Positions 18,039-26,153 of a stretch of DNA of 64,000 nucleotides are shown in pieces (the stretch's first letter is position 1; the number at the start of each line of letters is the position of its first letter). Source of the stretch: UTCHB3 sp008363265 (GTDB taxonomy: Bacteria; Bacteroidota; Ignavibacteria; Ignavibacteriales; Ignavibacteriaceae); the NCBI GenBank assembly GCA_045863055.1, contig BTUW01000001.1, positions 62,001 through 126,000 of the forward strand, in the 5' to 3' direction. The notes under the pieces are model-generated. The model ran no database searches and was not told where the DNA came from. It saw only the letters and a program-made list of their open reading frames with translations. Position numbers and translations under genes: made by a program.

Positions 18039-18974
18039 ATGAACGAACAAAGAAAAACCGAACTACGAGTCGGAATAACAGTTGTACTCGGGATCATTCT
18101 CGTGGTCTGGGTGATCGGCTGGGCAAAGAATATCAGTATTAGTGGAACAGAGAACAGGCTCAAAGTACGCTTCCAGAACGTTTCGGGACTCGAGGTTGGA
18201 GATAATGTCACCATCAACGGTGTTCGAAAAGGTTTTGTTGAATCGATAAGCGTGGATGGTGCGGCAGTTTTGGTTGAGCTTGAACTCGAGAGCGGTGTCC
18301 GTATTCCCAAAGGTTCAAAGTTTTATGTGACAATGCTCGACCTGATGGGTGGCAAAAAAGTTGATATCAAGACATCAGAGAGTGAAGTATCTATCGAGTT
18401 ATCGGAGGTCCAAACCGGTGAGTTTCAGTATGACATCCCGGAGGTGATGAGTTTTGTGGGAAGTGTGAGCGGAAATATTCCTCTTATCCTTTCACGAATT
18501 GATACCGCGCTGGTTGCGATCAATTCTTACCTAAAAGATGATATGATCAAAAATGATCTCAAGAGAGGTATGAACAACATGGCTGAACTTGCCGTTGAGT
18601 TAAGAGAACTTCTCGCGGGGCAACGGGATCAGATCGATATACTGGTTAAGAACGGAATCAGACTCACTGAGAACGCGGATTCACTTACTATGTCTGCAAC
18701 AAACTTTCTAAAAGAGAACCAGGATTCTGTAACCGCATCAATCGCTTCACTGAACAAACTTCTGAAACAATCGGATAAACTTATACTGAAACTCGACGGA
18801 ATAATTGACGAGACCACCGGCGGTAAAAACAACCTTGGTAAACTTCTTTACGATGAGACCACCTATAATGATCTTCGGACGACTCTGAAAGACGCAAAGG
18901 ATCTTCTTGATCTTGTAAAAAAACAAATAAAAAATGAAGGACTGAATGTCAGGGCACGGATCGAACTCTTTTAG
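18039..18974 (+). CDS. mlaD: MlaD/MCE-domain phospholipid transport protein
   Basis: A 311-residue MCE protein: an N-terminal membrane anchor (about 12-28), an MCE domain (about 40-120, with VSGLEVGDNVTINGVRKGFV and YVTMLDLMGGKKVDI) and a helical C-terminus. MCE proteins form hexameric rings that carry lipids between inner and outer membrane, normally with an MlaE permease and MlaF ATPase. Neither partner gene is in the window. Its end overlaps the next gene by 29 nt. Confidence 0.85.
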   Translation: MNEQRKTELRVGITVVLGIILVVWVIGWAKNISISGTENRLKVRFQNVSGLEVGDNVTINGVRKGFVESISVDGAAVLVELELESGVRIPKGSKFYVTMLDLMGGKKVDIKTSESEVSIELSEVQTGEFQYDIPEVMSFVGSVSGNIPLILSRIDTALVAINSYLKDDMIKNDLKRGMNNMAELAVELRELLAGQRDQIDILVKNGIRLTENADSLTMSATNFLKENQDSVTASIASLNKLLKQSDKLILKLDGIIDETTGGKNNLGKLLYDETTYNDLRTTLKDAKDLLDLVKKQIKNEGLNVRARIELF

Positions 18975-20655
18975 GATAAAATTTCTCTCTTTACTGTTTC
19001 TGTCTGCCTTCTTATTGAATGGTTGCGCGACAAATCTTCAGGTATCTCAAGGTATGGTCGTTTCGGCCGATTCATTGGCAACCTTGGTAGGAAATGACAT
19101 ACTGTGGAAAAACGGAAATGCTGTGGATGCGGCAGTTGCTGTAGGCTTTGCTCTGGCCGTCACATATCCGGTGGCCGGCAACATCGGCGGTGGGGGATTC
19201 ATGGTTATCAGAGAAGCTGATGGGGAGATGATCTCATTCGATTACAGGGAGAAAGCACCTGCCGGAGCCTCCAGGGATATGTATCTTGACGCGGACGGCA
19301 ATTTTATCGACTCTCTTGCACAGGAAGGTGTTCTTTCTGCAGGAGTACCGGGAAGTGTTGCCGGAATGCTTGATGCGCTTGAAAAATATGGCACCATGTC
19401 ACGTGAAGAGGTTATCGGTCCGGCCCTCCAACTGGCCAGGGATGGGTTTAAACTGCCCCACTCAACAGCTTCTTCTTTCAACAGATATTCACAGGTGTTT
19501 GGGAAGTATCCTTCGACAGCAAAAATATTCACCAAAATTGACTCACAATTTGAGGGGGGGGAGTTATTCAGGCAGCCTGATCTTGCGATCACTCTGGAGA
19601 GGATAATCAAGTACGGCAAAGATGGTTTTTATAAAGGTGAGACATCCAAAATAGTTTCAGGGTTTATGGAGGCGCATAAAGGGCTCATAACCTCTGAGGA
19701 TATGGCAGGTTATGAGTCAGTGACGCGTTCCCCGGTCACGGGTACTTACCGGGGCTACAAGATCATTTCAATGGCACCACCAAGTTCCGGGGGAGTTGCA
19801 CTTATTCAACTTCTTAATATTCTCGAAAACGCGGATATCAGAAGTTTGGGACATAATTCAGCGGAATATGTCCACTATCTTACTGAAGCAATGCGGAGAG
19901 TGTACGCGGACCGATCGGAATATCTTGGTGACCCTGATTTCTTCAATGTTCCTTTAAATAAGCTGCTCTCAAAAAATTATGCCAAACAACTTTTCTCGCA
20001 GATAGACACTGCTGCCACCCTATCTAAGATGGTCAAACCGGGGTTAGTGAATTTCAATGAGAGCTTGGAAACCACTCATTATTCAGTTATTGACCGTCAT
20101 GGGAATGCCGTAAGTGTAACCACTACAATCAATTCAGGCTATGGAGCTAAAGTGGTGGTTGAAGGAGCGGGATTTTTCCTTAACAATGAAATGGATGATT
20201 TCTCTGCAAAGCCGGGTGTGCCGAACCAATTCGGTCTGCTGGGAAGTGAAGCAAACTCGATCCGGCCGGGCAAGAGAATGCTCAGTTCTATGACTCCGAC
20301 GATCGTACTTAAAGATGACAAACCATTCCTTATTGTGGGCTCTCCGGGTGGTTCGACGATCATCACCTCCGTTCTGCAGGTGATCATCAACACGATAGAT
20401 TTCGGGATGGATGTCAGGTCAGCTGTCGATGCCCCTCGTATTCATCATCAGTGGTATCCCGATCACATTTCATGTGAATCAGGTGTTCTTGATGAGAGTG
20501 AAATTAAAGCCCTGACCGCCTGGGGTCACATCGTAAAAGACATTTCTTATCTGGGGTTGATCGAGGCTATCCGGATCGATCCTTCCACAGGTAATGTAAC
20601 AGGAGCCTCCGACAGGCGTGGCTACGGTCTCGCGAAAGGAGAAAACGAAAAATGA
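18946..20655 (+). CDS. ggt: Gamma-glutamyltransferase, lipoprotein
   Basis: Splits gamma-glutamyl compounds such as glutathione. The 569-residue precursor has a lipoprotein signal with lipobox LNGC (C27), so the enzyme is probably tethered to the membrane, unlike the soluble periplasmic E. coli enzyme. It has the large-subunit motif GGGGFMV, the autocleavage region with TTHYSV and a predicted new N-terminal nucleophile T376, and the small-subunit motif GSPGGSTI. The ATG at 18946 gives the signal peptide, at the cost of a 29-nt overlap with mlaD. It overlaps acpS by 4 nt. Confidence 0.93.
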   Translation: MSGHGSNSFRIKFLSLLFLSAFLLNGCATNLQVSQGMVVSADSLATLVGNDILWKNGNAVDAAVAVGFALAVTYPVAGNIGGGGFMVIREADGEMISFDYREKAPAGASRDMYLDADGNFIDSLAQEGVLSAGVPGSVAGMLDALEKYGTMSREEVIGPALQLARDGFKLPHSTASSFNRYSQVFGKYPSTAKIFTKIDSQFEGGELFRQPDLAITLERIIKYGKDGFYKGETSKIVSGFMEAHKGLITSEDMAGYESVTRSPVTGTYRGYKIISMAPPSSGGVALIQLLNILENADIRSLGHNSAEYVHYLTEAMRRVYADRSEYLGDPDFFNVPLNKLLSKNYAKQLFSQIDTAATLSKMVKPGLVNFNESLETTHYSVIDRHGNAVSVTTTINSGYGAKVVVEGAGFFLNNEMDDFSAKPGVPNQFGLLGSEANSIRPGKRMLSSMTPTIVLKDDKPFLIVGSPGGSTIITSVLQVIINTIDFGMDVRSAVDAPRIHHQWYPDHISCESGVLDESEIKALTAWGHIVKDISYLGLIEAIRIDPSTGNVTGASDRRGYGLAKGENEK

Positions 20656-21029
20656 TCGTCGGCACCGGTGTGGATATCATTGAGATTGACAGGATACAGA
20701 AATCGATCGAGCAGTACGGCGAAAAGTTCCTCATGAAAATATATACCCAAACCGAGGTCGATTACTGCTCAACCAAAGCTGATAAATACAGGCGCTATGC
20801 TGCCAGATTTGCTATAAAAGAGGCTGTCTACAAGGCTGTAATGAAATACGATCACACGATCGCCTGGAAGGATATATCGGTTAAAAACGACAGTGACGGT
20901 GCCCCTCAACTGGAAGAACTTGATAAACTCGCAGCTCTGGGTGCGCAGGGTATAATCATCCATGTCTCACTTAGTCATTCCAACAATTACGCAGTTGCCA
21001 CTGCAATAGCTGAAAAGGTTGCCGGGTAA
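20652..21029 (+). CDS. acpS: Holo-[acyl-carrier-protein] synthase
   Basis: Transfers phosphopantetheine from CoA to acyl carrier protein, needed for fatty acid synthesis. A 125-residue single-domain AcpS with the first motif GTGVDIIEIDRI (metal-binding Asp at residue 8) and the second motif RYAARFAIKEAVYKA. It overlaps ggt by 4 nt (ATGA). A ~100-base gap follows it, in which I see no terminator. Confidence 0.95.
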   Translation: MIVGTGVDIIEIDRIQKSIEQYGEKFLMKIYTQTEVDYCSTKADKYRRYAARFAIKEAVYKAVMKYDHTIAWKDISVKNDSDGAPQLEELDKLAALGAQGIIIHVSLSHSNNYAVATAIAEKVAG

Positions 21030-21128
21030 ACCAAATCATTACATTTATTGTTATAAAGATATAGATACGGAGGCTATCAATTCAGCTATCAAAAAGACCA
21101 CTCACCGTTATATAACACCTTTGTTCTC

Positions 21129-21611
21129 GTGCTCAATCAGAGCTACGAACCTCTTTCTGTTTGCAATGTCAAGCGTGCTTTCGATATGATCTATCTCGGA
21201 AAGGCAGATGCTGTACTGGTGGATGAAGAGAAACAAATAAGGTCTGTTCGCCGGAATTTTCCTTATCCCGTTGTAATCAGACTGCGGAAGTACGTACACA
21301 TTCCATACAGGGAAGTAATCCTCACACGCAAAAATATCTTAAGACGCGATTCTCACAAATGTGCATACTGTGGTAAGAGTGATTCCTCTCTGACCATCGA
21401 TCATATCATACCCCGCTCGAAAGGGGGAGAGGACCGCTGGGAGAACCTGATATCTGCCTGTCCGAAGTGTAACAGCAAGAAGGGTGACCGCACTCCTCAC
21501 GAGGCCGGAATGCCCCTCCTTTTCCAGCCTTATGTGCCTAATAACTTGTTTTTTATTAAATTTACAGTTGGCATTTTGGACAATCGCTGGAAGCCATATC
21601 TTTTCCACTAA
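21129..21611 (+). CDS. HNH endonuclease family protein
   Basis: A 160-residue protein of a widespread bacterial HNH family of unknown biological role. The first half (LNQSYEPLSVCNVKRAFDMI) is conserved in this family; the second half is an HNH zinc finger with CAYCGK, the metal-binding DHIIPRSKGG and CPKCNSKK. Start unclear: I chose GTG at 21129, which has no adjacent ribosome binding site. A GGAGG at 21069-21073 lies ~56 nt upstream, the frame is open back to 21057, but has no standard start codon there. Neighbours are housekeeping genes, not defence genes. Confidence 0.78.
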   Translation: MLNQSYEPLSVCNVKRAFDMIYLGKADAVLVDEEKQIRSVRRNFPYPVVIRLRKYVHIPYREVILTRKNILRRDSHKCAYCGKSDSSLTIDHIIPRSKGGEDRWENLISACPKCNSKKGDRTPHEAGMPLLFQPYVPNNLFFIKFTVGILDNRWKPYLFH

Positions 21612-21623
21612 TACCACGAATTG

Positions 21624-22604
21624 ATGAAAAAAAAGAGAATATTAAGCGGGATGCGCCCGACCGGCAAACTCCATATCGGGCATTATACAGGCGCTCTTGA
21701 AAACTGGGTTAAATTGCAGGATGAATACGAAAGTTATCATTTAATCGCCGACTATCATGTATTGACAACCAATCTTGATTCTTCAAATATCTATAACGAT
21801 ACCATCGATATGGTTACAGACTGGCTGGCAGTTGGTCTTGATCCCGACAAAGTCAAGATGTTCAGACAGTCGCAGGTAAAAGAGCATGCAGAACTGTTTT
21901 TGATCTTTTCCATGCTTATCACCGCGAACCGCCTTGAGAGGAATCCCTCATTGAAAGATCAGGTAAGAGACCTGAACATTCAGCAGATCATCTATGGACA
22001 CCTTGGCTATCCTGTTCTGCAGGCTGCCGATATTCTTATTTATAAAGGAGACGTAGTGCCGGTGGGTGAAGACCAGGTGCCGCATGTCGAGATCACGAGG
22101 GAGATCGCAAGAAGGTTCAACAATCAATACGGGGAAGTGTTCCCGGAACCTGATCCGCTGCTTACTGTTTTCTCAAGACTGGCGGGTCTTGACGGTGAGG
22201 CAAAAATGAGCAAATCCCTGGGAAATACAATCCTGTTATCTGATGATCCTGAGACAGTAAAGCAAAAGTTGAGAAAAGCGGTCACCGACGTTCAGAAAGT
22301 AAGGCGTAATGACCCCGGTCGTCCCGAAGTTTGTGTTGTGTTCTCTTATCACAAAAAGTTTAATGCCACGGAGGTTGAGGAAATAGCAACCAATTGCCGT
22401 AGCGGTGCTCTTGGTTGTGTTGACTGCAAACTGAACTGTGCCTCAAAGATTTCGACTTTCCTCGAGCCGGTCCTCGACAAAAGAAAAAAGTATGAGGAGG
22501 ATAGATCACTTGTACTCGAGGTGATTGATGCGGGTGAAAAAGCTGCAAAGGCCGTCGCTCATGAGACAATGTCGGCAGTAAGAAACAGTATGAATCTTGG
22601 ATAG
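21624..22604 (+). CDS. trpS: Tryptophanyl-tRNA synthetase with predicted iron-sulfur motif
   Basis: A 326-residue class I synthetase with the HIGH-type motif RPTGKLHIGHYTGAL and KMSKS in AKMSKSLGN. The C-terminal part has C237-x20-C258-x6-C265-x2-C268 (plus C272), very close to the C-x22-C-x6-C-x2-C motif that binds a [4Fe-4S] cluster near the anticodon region in Thermotoga maritima TrpRS. I infer such a cluster here. The ATG at 21624 is used; TTG at 21621 is in frame. scpA starts directly after the stop. Confidence 0.95.
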   Translation: MKKKRILSGMRPTGKLHIGHYTGALENWVKLQDEYESYHLIADYHVLTTNLDSSNIYNDTIDMVTDWLAVGLDPDKVKMFRQSQVKEHAELFLIFSMLITANRLERNPSLKDQVRDLNIQQIIYGHLGYPVLQAADILIYKGDVVPVGEDQVPHVEITREIARRFNNQYGEVFPEPDPLLTVFSRLAGLDGEAKMSKSLGNTILLSDDPETVKQKLRKAVTDVQKVRRNDPGRPEVCVVFSYHKKFNATEVEEIATNCRSGALGCVDCKLNCASKISTFLEPVLDKRKKYEEDRSLVLEVIDAGEKAAKAVAHETMSAVRNSMNLG

Positions 22605-23324
22605 ATGTTCAAGGTAAAACTCAACTCGTTCGAAGGTCCTCTTGATCTTCTCCTTTTTTTCATCAAACGGGACGAGCTTGATATCTATGATATTCCGATA
22701 TCTTATATAACCAATGAATTCCTGAAGTATCTTGAACTTATCAAGATTCTTGACCTGGAGCAGGCCGGTGATTTCATTCTTTTGGCCTCCACCCTGATGC
22801 ATATCAAAGTCAGGATGCTTCTCCCCAAAGAAATAAATGAGCATGGTGAAGAGATTGACCCGAGGGCGGAACTTGTTCAACAGTTGCTTGAGTATAAACG
22901 CTACAAAGAAATGGCGGAGGAATTCTCTTATTTTGAAACAGAACAGCGGAAGATATTCTACCGGGGCAACTTCAACCTCGATGAGAAATCAACATTTGAT
23001 GACACGGGTTTGCTTCTGAAAAACATTACTGTCTTCGATCTTGCCCGTGCATTTCAGCGGATAATGTCGACTCTAAAGCCTGAACCTGTACACCAGATCA
23101 AGCGTATCCCTGTGACCATCGAAGAACAAATGGATTTCATCAGGAAAAAGCTGGAGTTTGACCGTGAGATCGTGTTCACCAGTCTGGTAACAGGCCTTAA
23201 GATGAAAATACAGATAGTTTACACTTTCATAGCGATGCTTGAGATGGTGAGGATGCAACTGATCGGTGTGAAGGAGTCTGATAGTTTTAACGATTTTGTA
23301 GTTTATTCGATAGAAAATGATTGA
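22605..23324 (+). CDS. scpA: Segregation and condensation protein A
   Basis: The kleisin subunit of the SMC-ScpAB condensin complex, which organises and segregates the chromosome. The 239-residue protein has the ScpA start KLNSFEGPLDLLLFFIKRDEL and the DLEQAGDFILLASTLMHIK region. It begins directly after the trpS stop and overlaps scpB by 8 nt, the usual pairing. Confidence 0.95.
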   Translation: MFKVKLNSFEGPLDLLLFFIKRDELDIYDIPISYITNEFLKYLELIKILDLEQAGDFILLASTLMHIKVRMLLPKEINEHGEEIDPRAELVQQLLEYKRYKEMAEEFSYFETEQRKIFYRGNFNLDEKSTFDDTGLLLKNITVFDLARAFQRIMSTLKPEPVHQIKRIPVTIEEQMDFIRKKLEFDREIVFTSLVTGLKMKIQIVYTFIAMLEMVRMQLIGVKESDSFNDFVVYSIEND

Positions 23325-23958
23325 CGAAATTTACTTCCCTGTGATCGAGGGTCTGATCTTTGCGTCGGAAGATCCGATCAATGCCGCAGAAATTGAGAAA
23401 GCTATTGTCGCTATTGACGGCGATTCTGCCGATATTTCATCAGACGGAATTGAGAGAGCGGTCGAGATCATCAATCAGAAATATGAGCCTGCCCATTTTC
23501 CGTTCAAGATAGTGAAGATTGCCGGTGGATATATCTTTGCGACCAAGCCGGAACTAAGCAAATATCTCGGGTATCTTAACTCTGAAAAGATCAAAAGGCG
23601 TCTTTCACAGGCCTCACTTGAGACCCTCTCAATAATTGCCTATAAACAACCTATCACCAAACCGGATATCGAAGCGATCAGGGGCGTCAATTCCGATTAC
23701 ATTCTCAGTACTCTTCTCGATAAGAGACTGATAACCATCGTGGGGCGCGCGGAGACAGTCGGGAGACCACTCCTGTACGGCACCACGGATGATTTTCTTA
23801 AATACTTCGGACTTAACAGGATATCCGATCTACCGAAGCCGCGCGAGATTGATGAACTGATGCAGGATGAAGATTTTCTTGAGCAGAAACGAAAACTGCT
23901 CATGCAGGCGGTCGAGGAGACCATCGAACTGGAACTAAAAGATGACAACGAAAATTAG
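23317..23958 (+). CDS. scpB: Segregation and condensation protein B
   Basis: A 213-residue double winged-helix protein that binds the ScpA kleisin. It shows the ScpB signatures ALIFASEDPI-like (VIEGLIFASEDPINAAEI) and LETLSIIAYKQPITKPDIE. It overlaps scpA by 8 nt and rluB by 17 nt, so the scpA-scpB-rluB order of many bacteria is kept. Confidence 0.95.
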   Translation: MIDEIYFPVIEGLIFASEDPINAAEIEKAIVAIDGDSADISSDGIERAVEIINQKYEPAHFPFKIVKIAGGYIFATKPELSKYLGYLNSEKIKRRLSQASLETLSIIAYKQPITKPDIEAIRGVNSDYILSTLLDKRLITIVGRAETVGRPLLYGTTDDFLKYFGLNRISDLPKPREIDELMQDEDFLEQKRKLLMQAVEETIELELKDDNEN

Positions 23959-24661
23959 AATAAATAAATATCTTGCAATGTCCGGTGTCGCAAGTCGCCG
24001 GAAAGCCGAGGAATATATCCTTGAAGGCAGGATCGATGTGAATGGACAGACGATCTCATCGCTGTCTTTTTTAGTTGACCCTGATGCTGATGAGGTTATG
24101 CTCGACGGGGAAGTGCTCCGCTCTGAGGAGAAGGTTTACATACTGTTGAATAAACCCGCGGGATTTATCACCACTGTTTCCGATGACAAGAACAGACCTA
24201 CTGTTATGGACCTGGTTAAAAGCGGCAAGCGAATATTTCCGGTGGGCAGACTGGATTATGATACAACTGGAGTGCTGCTTCTCAGCAATGACGGCGATCT
24301 GGCAAATATTCTGCTCCATCCTTCGAACAAAGTATTACGAACTTATAATGTAAAGCTGGATAAGCCATTTGATCACACACATTTGGAATCGCTCTTAAAG
24401 GGTATATCCCTTGATGGTGTGAAGGGGAAGTTCTCAAGTGTGATCGTTGACAGAAAGAATCCTAAACTTCTTACGATCCAGTGCACCGAGGGGAGAAATC
24501 TCTTTGTAAAAAGGATGTTCAGGAAGCTGGGTTATTTTGTCGATAAACTGAACAGAAGCGAGTTTGCCGGTTTTACTGTGGATGGAATGAAAACAGGAGC
24601 ATGGAGATTCATCAGCCATCATGAGATCAAGGATGCACTCGCGAAATACACTCACCGTTAG
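23942..24661 (+). CDS. rluB: rRNA pseudouridine synthase, RluB/RsuA family
   Basis: Converts a uridine in ribosomal RNA to pseudouridine. The 239-residue protein has an N-terminal S4 RNA-binding domain (IRINKYLAMSGVASRRKAE) and the catalytic motif GRLDYDTTG with the nucleophilic Asp (about residue 103). The family's common EGRNRQVRRMF segment reads EGRNLFVKRMF here. Whether the target is 23S (RluB) or another site is inferred from the scpAB context. Its end overlaps the following gene by 29 nt. Confidence 0.9.
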   Translation: MTTKIRINKYLAMSGVASRRKAEEYILEGRIDVNGQTISSLSFLVDPDADEVMLDGEVLRSEEKVYILLNKPAGFITTVSDDKNRPTVMDLVKSGKRIFPVGRLDYDTTGVLLLSNDGDLANILLHPSNKVLRTYNVKLDKPFDHTHLESLLKGISLDGVKGKFSSVIVDRKNPKLLTIQCTEGRNLFVKRMFRKLGYFVDKLNRSEFAGFTVDGMKTGAWRFISHHEIKDALAKYTHR

Positions 24662-26144
24662 TTTCGTACTTCTACTGCTGATCTCCTGCGATGGTTACGG
24701 GCAGAAAGATACGTCCCGCAATACCTCCAGATTCTGGAATGCCGGCTCCAAGGAGATATGGCAGACACTGGATGGTATGCTGAACGATCCGAACCTGTCA
24801 GGCGCCACCTGGGGAGTTATGGTCCAGACAGTCAATTCCGGTGAAGTGCTATATAAGCGGAATGAGGGGAAACTGATGAATTCAGCCTCGCTGGTTAAAC
24901 TGATCACAACGGCATCGGCACTCTCATATTTAGGGGCGGATTACACTTATGAAACTCAATTCCGGACTCCCGGGGTGATCGAGGATGATCAGCTTAAAGG
25001 GGATCTGATAATTGTGGGCTCCGGTGACCCAACCATTTCAGGGAAATTCACCAACCAGGAAATTTACACGGTTTTTAACTCCTGGGCTGACCGACTGCTT
25101 GAACTTGGAGTTTCAGGAATAACCGGTGACCTGATAGGTTACGATAAATTCTTCGATGCCCCTGCTCCCGGTGAAGGCTGGCAGTGGGATCACCTGGCCG
25201 AGTGGTTTTCGGCGGTGCCGTCATCTTTGGCATTCAATGATAATTCTGTAGATGTTATCATCACACCCGGAGTGCCCGGGGAGGCCGCTGAGGTCGAGCT
25301 TAGTCCTGATACCCGCTACGTTACTGTAATCAATGAAATTGTTACGGCACCGGCCGATTCCTCAACTTCGGTGAAGGTGATCAAACTCCCGGGATCGAAT
25401 ATACTTAAGTTATCGGGGAGCATCGGTGCGCGGGAAAAGCCCGTTACAAGAAGTTTGTCAGTTGACGACCCGTCAGAATTCTTTCTTCAGAACCTGAGGG
25501 AAGTGTTGCACAGAAGGGGCATTAAATTCAGAGGAAGGTTGAAACTTGCTTCAAGAATGGGGGATGAAAAACTGCTTGATGGCACCACCTTGCTGTTCAG
25601 GCACAAGTCGCGTCCTTTTTCCGAAATTATCAAACTTTGCAACAAGAACAGTCATAATTTTTACGCGGAGCAGATACTTAAAACAATTGGCCTTACTGAA
25701 GAAGGTCTTGGCACTATTGGAAACGGTCTGAAGGTAGAGCGCAAATGGCTGACAAAAGCGGGGATCGACCCTAATTCAGTAAGACTTGTCGACGGGAGCG
25801 GATTAAGTCTCCTGAACCTTACATCTGCCGAGGTTTTTGGAAGGCTCCTCCGCTATCTTTACCGTTCTGACGATTTTTCGGTTTTTTATAATTCCTTGCC
25901 GGTTGCGGGACGGGACGGATCGATGGCGGACAGACTGCTTGACGGCAATGCTGCCAATAATCTAAGAGGAAAACCGGGACTAAATGAAAATGTGAGAAGT
26001 CTCGCCGGATACATTAAAACTGCTGATAATGAGACGTTAAGCGTCGTATTTATAGCCAATAATTTTCTGGTGCCTTATTCTTTCATTGATTCCGTTATCG
26101 ATAAGATCTGCAACAGATTAAGCATTTTGAAAAGAAAAAAATAG
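24633..26144 (+). CDS. dacB: D-alanyl-D-alanine carboxypeptidase/endopeptidase, PBP4-like (S13), lipoprotein
   Basis: A low-molecular-weight penicillin-binding protein that trims peptidoglycan peptides. The 503-residue precursor has a lipoprotein signal with lipobox LISC (C19). Penicillin-binding motifs: S86-x-x-K89 in ASLVKLIT, S340-H341-N342, and a third motif K447-P448-G449 where the family has KTG. The Thr to Pro change may alter catalysis or beta-lactam binding. I start at ATG 24633, which gives the cleaner lipoprotein signal; ATG 24621 is in frame. TTG of lysS follows 9 nt after the stop. Confidence 0.88.
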   Translation: MHSRNTLTVSFVLLLLISCDGYGQKDTSRNTSRFWNAGSKEIWQTLDGMLNDPNLSGATWGVMVQTVNSGEVLYKRNEGKLMNSASLVKLITTASALSYLGADYTYETQFRTPGVIEDDQLKGDLIIVGSGDPTISGKFTNQEIYTVFNSWADRLLELGVSGITGDLIGYDKFFDAPAPGEGWQWDHLAEWFSAVPSSLAFNDNSVDVIITPGVPGEAAEVELSPDTRYVTVINEIVTAPADSSTSVKVIKLPGSNILKLSGSIGAREKPVTRSLSVDDPSEFFLQNLREVLHRRGIKFRGRLKLASRMGDEKLLDGTTLLFRHKSRPFSEIIKLCNKNSHNFYAEQILKTIGLTEEGLGTIGNGLKVERKWLTKAGIDPNSVRLVDGSGLSLLNLTSAEVFGRLLRYLYRSDDFSVFYNSLPVAGRDGSMADRLLDGNAANNLRGKPGLNENVRSLAGYIKTADNETLSVVFIANNFLVPYSFIDSVIDKICNRLSILKRKK

Positions 26145-26153
26145 AGGAACAGA

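Noticed and set aside
21129..21611. HNH protein as a defence or toxin nuclease
   Set aside because: The neighbours (acpS, trpS, scpA) are core genes and no immunity or restriction partner is present.
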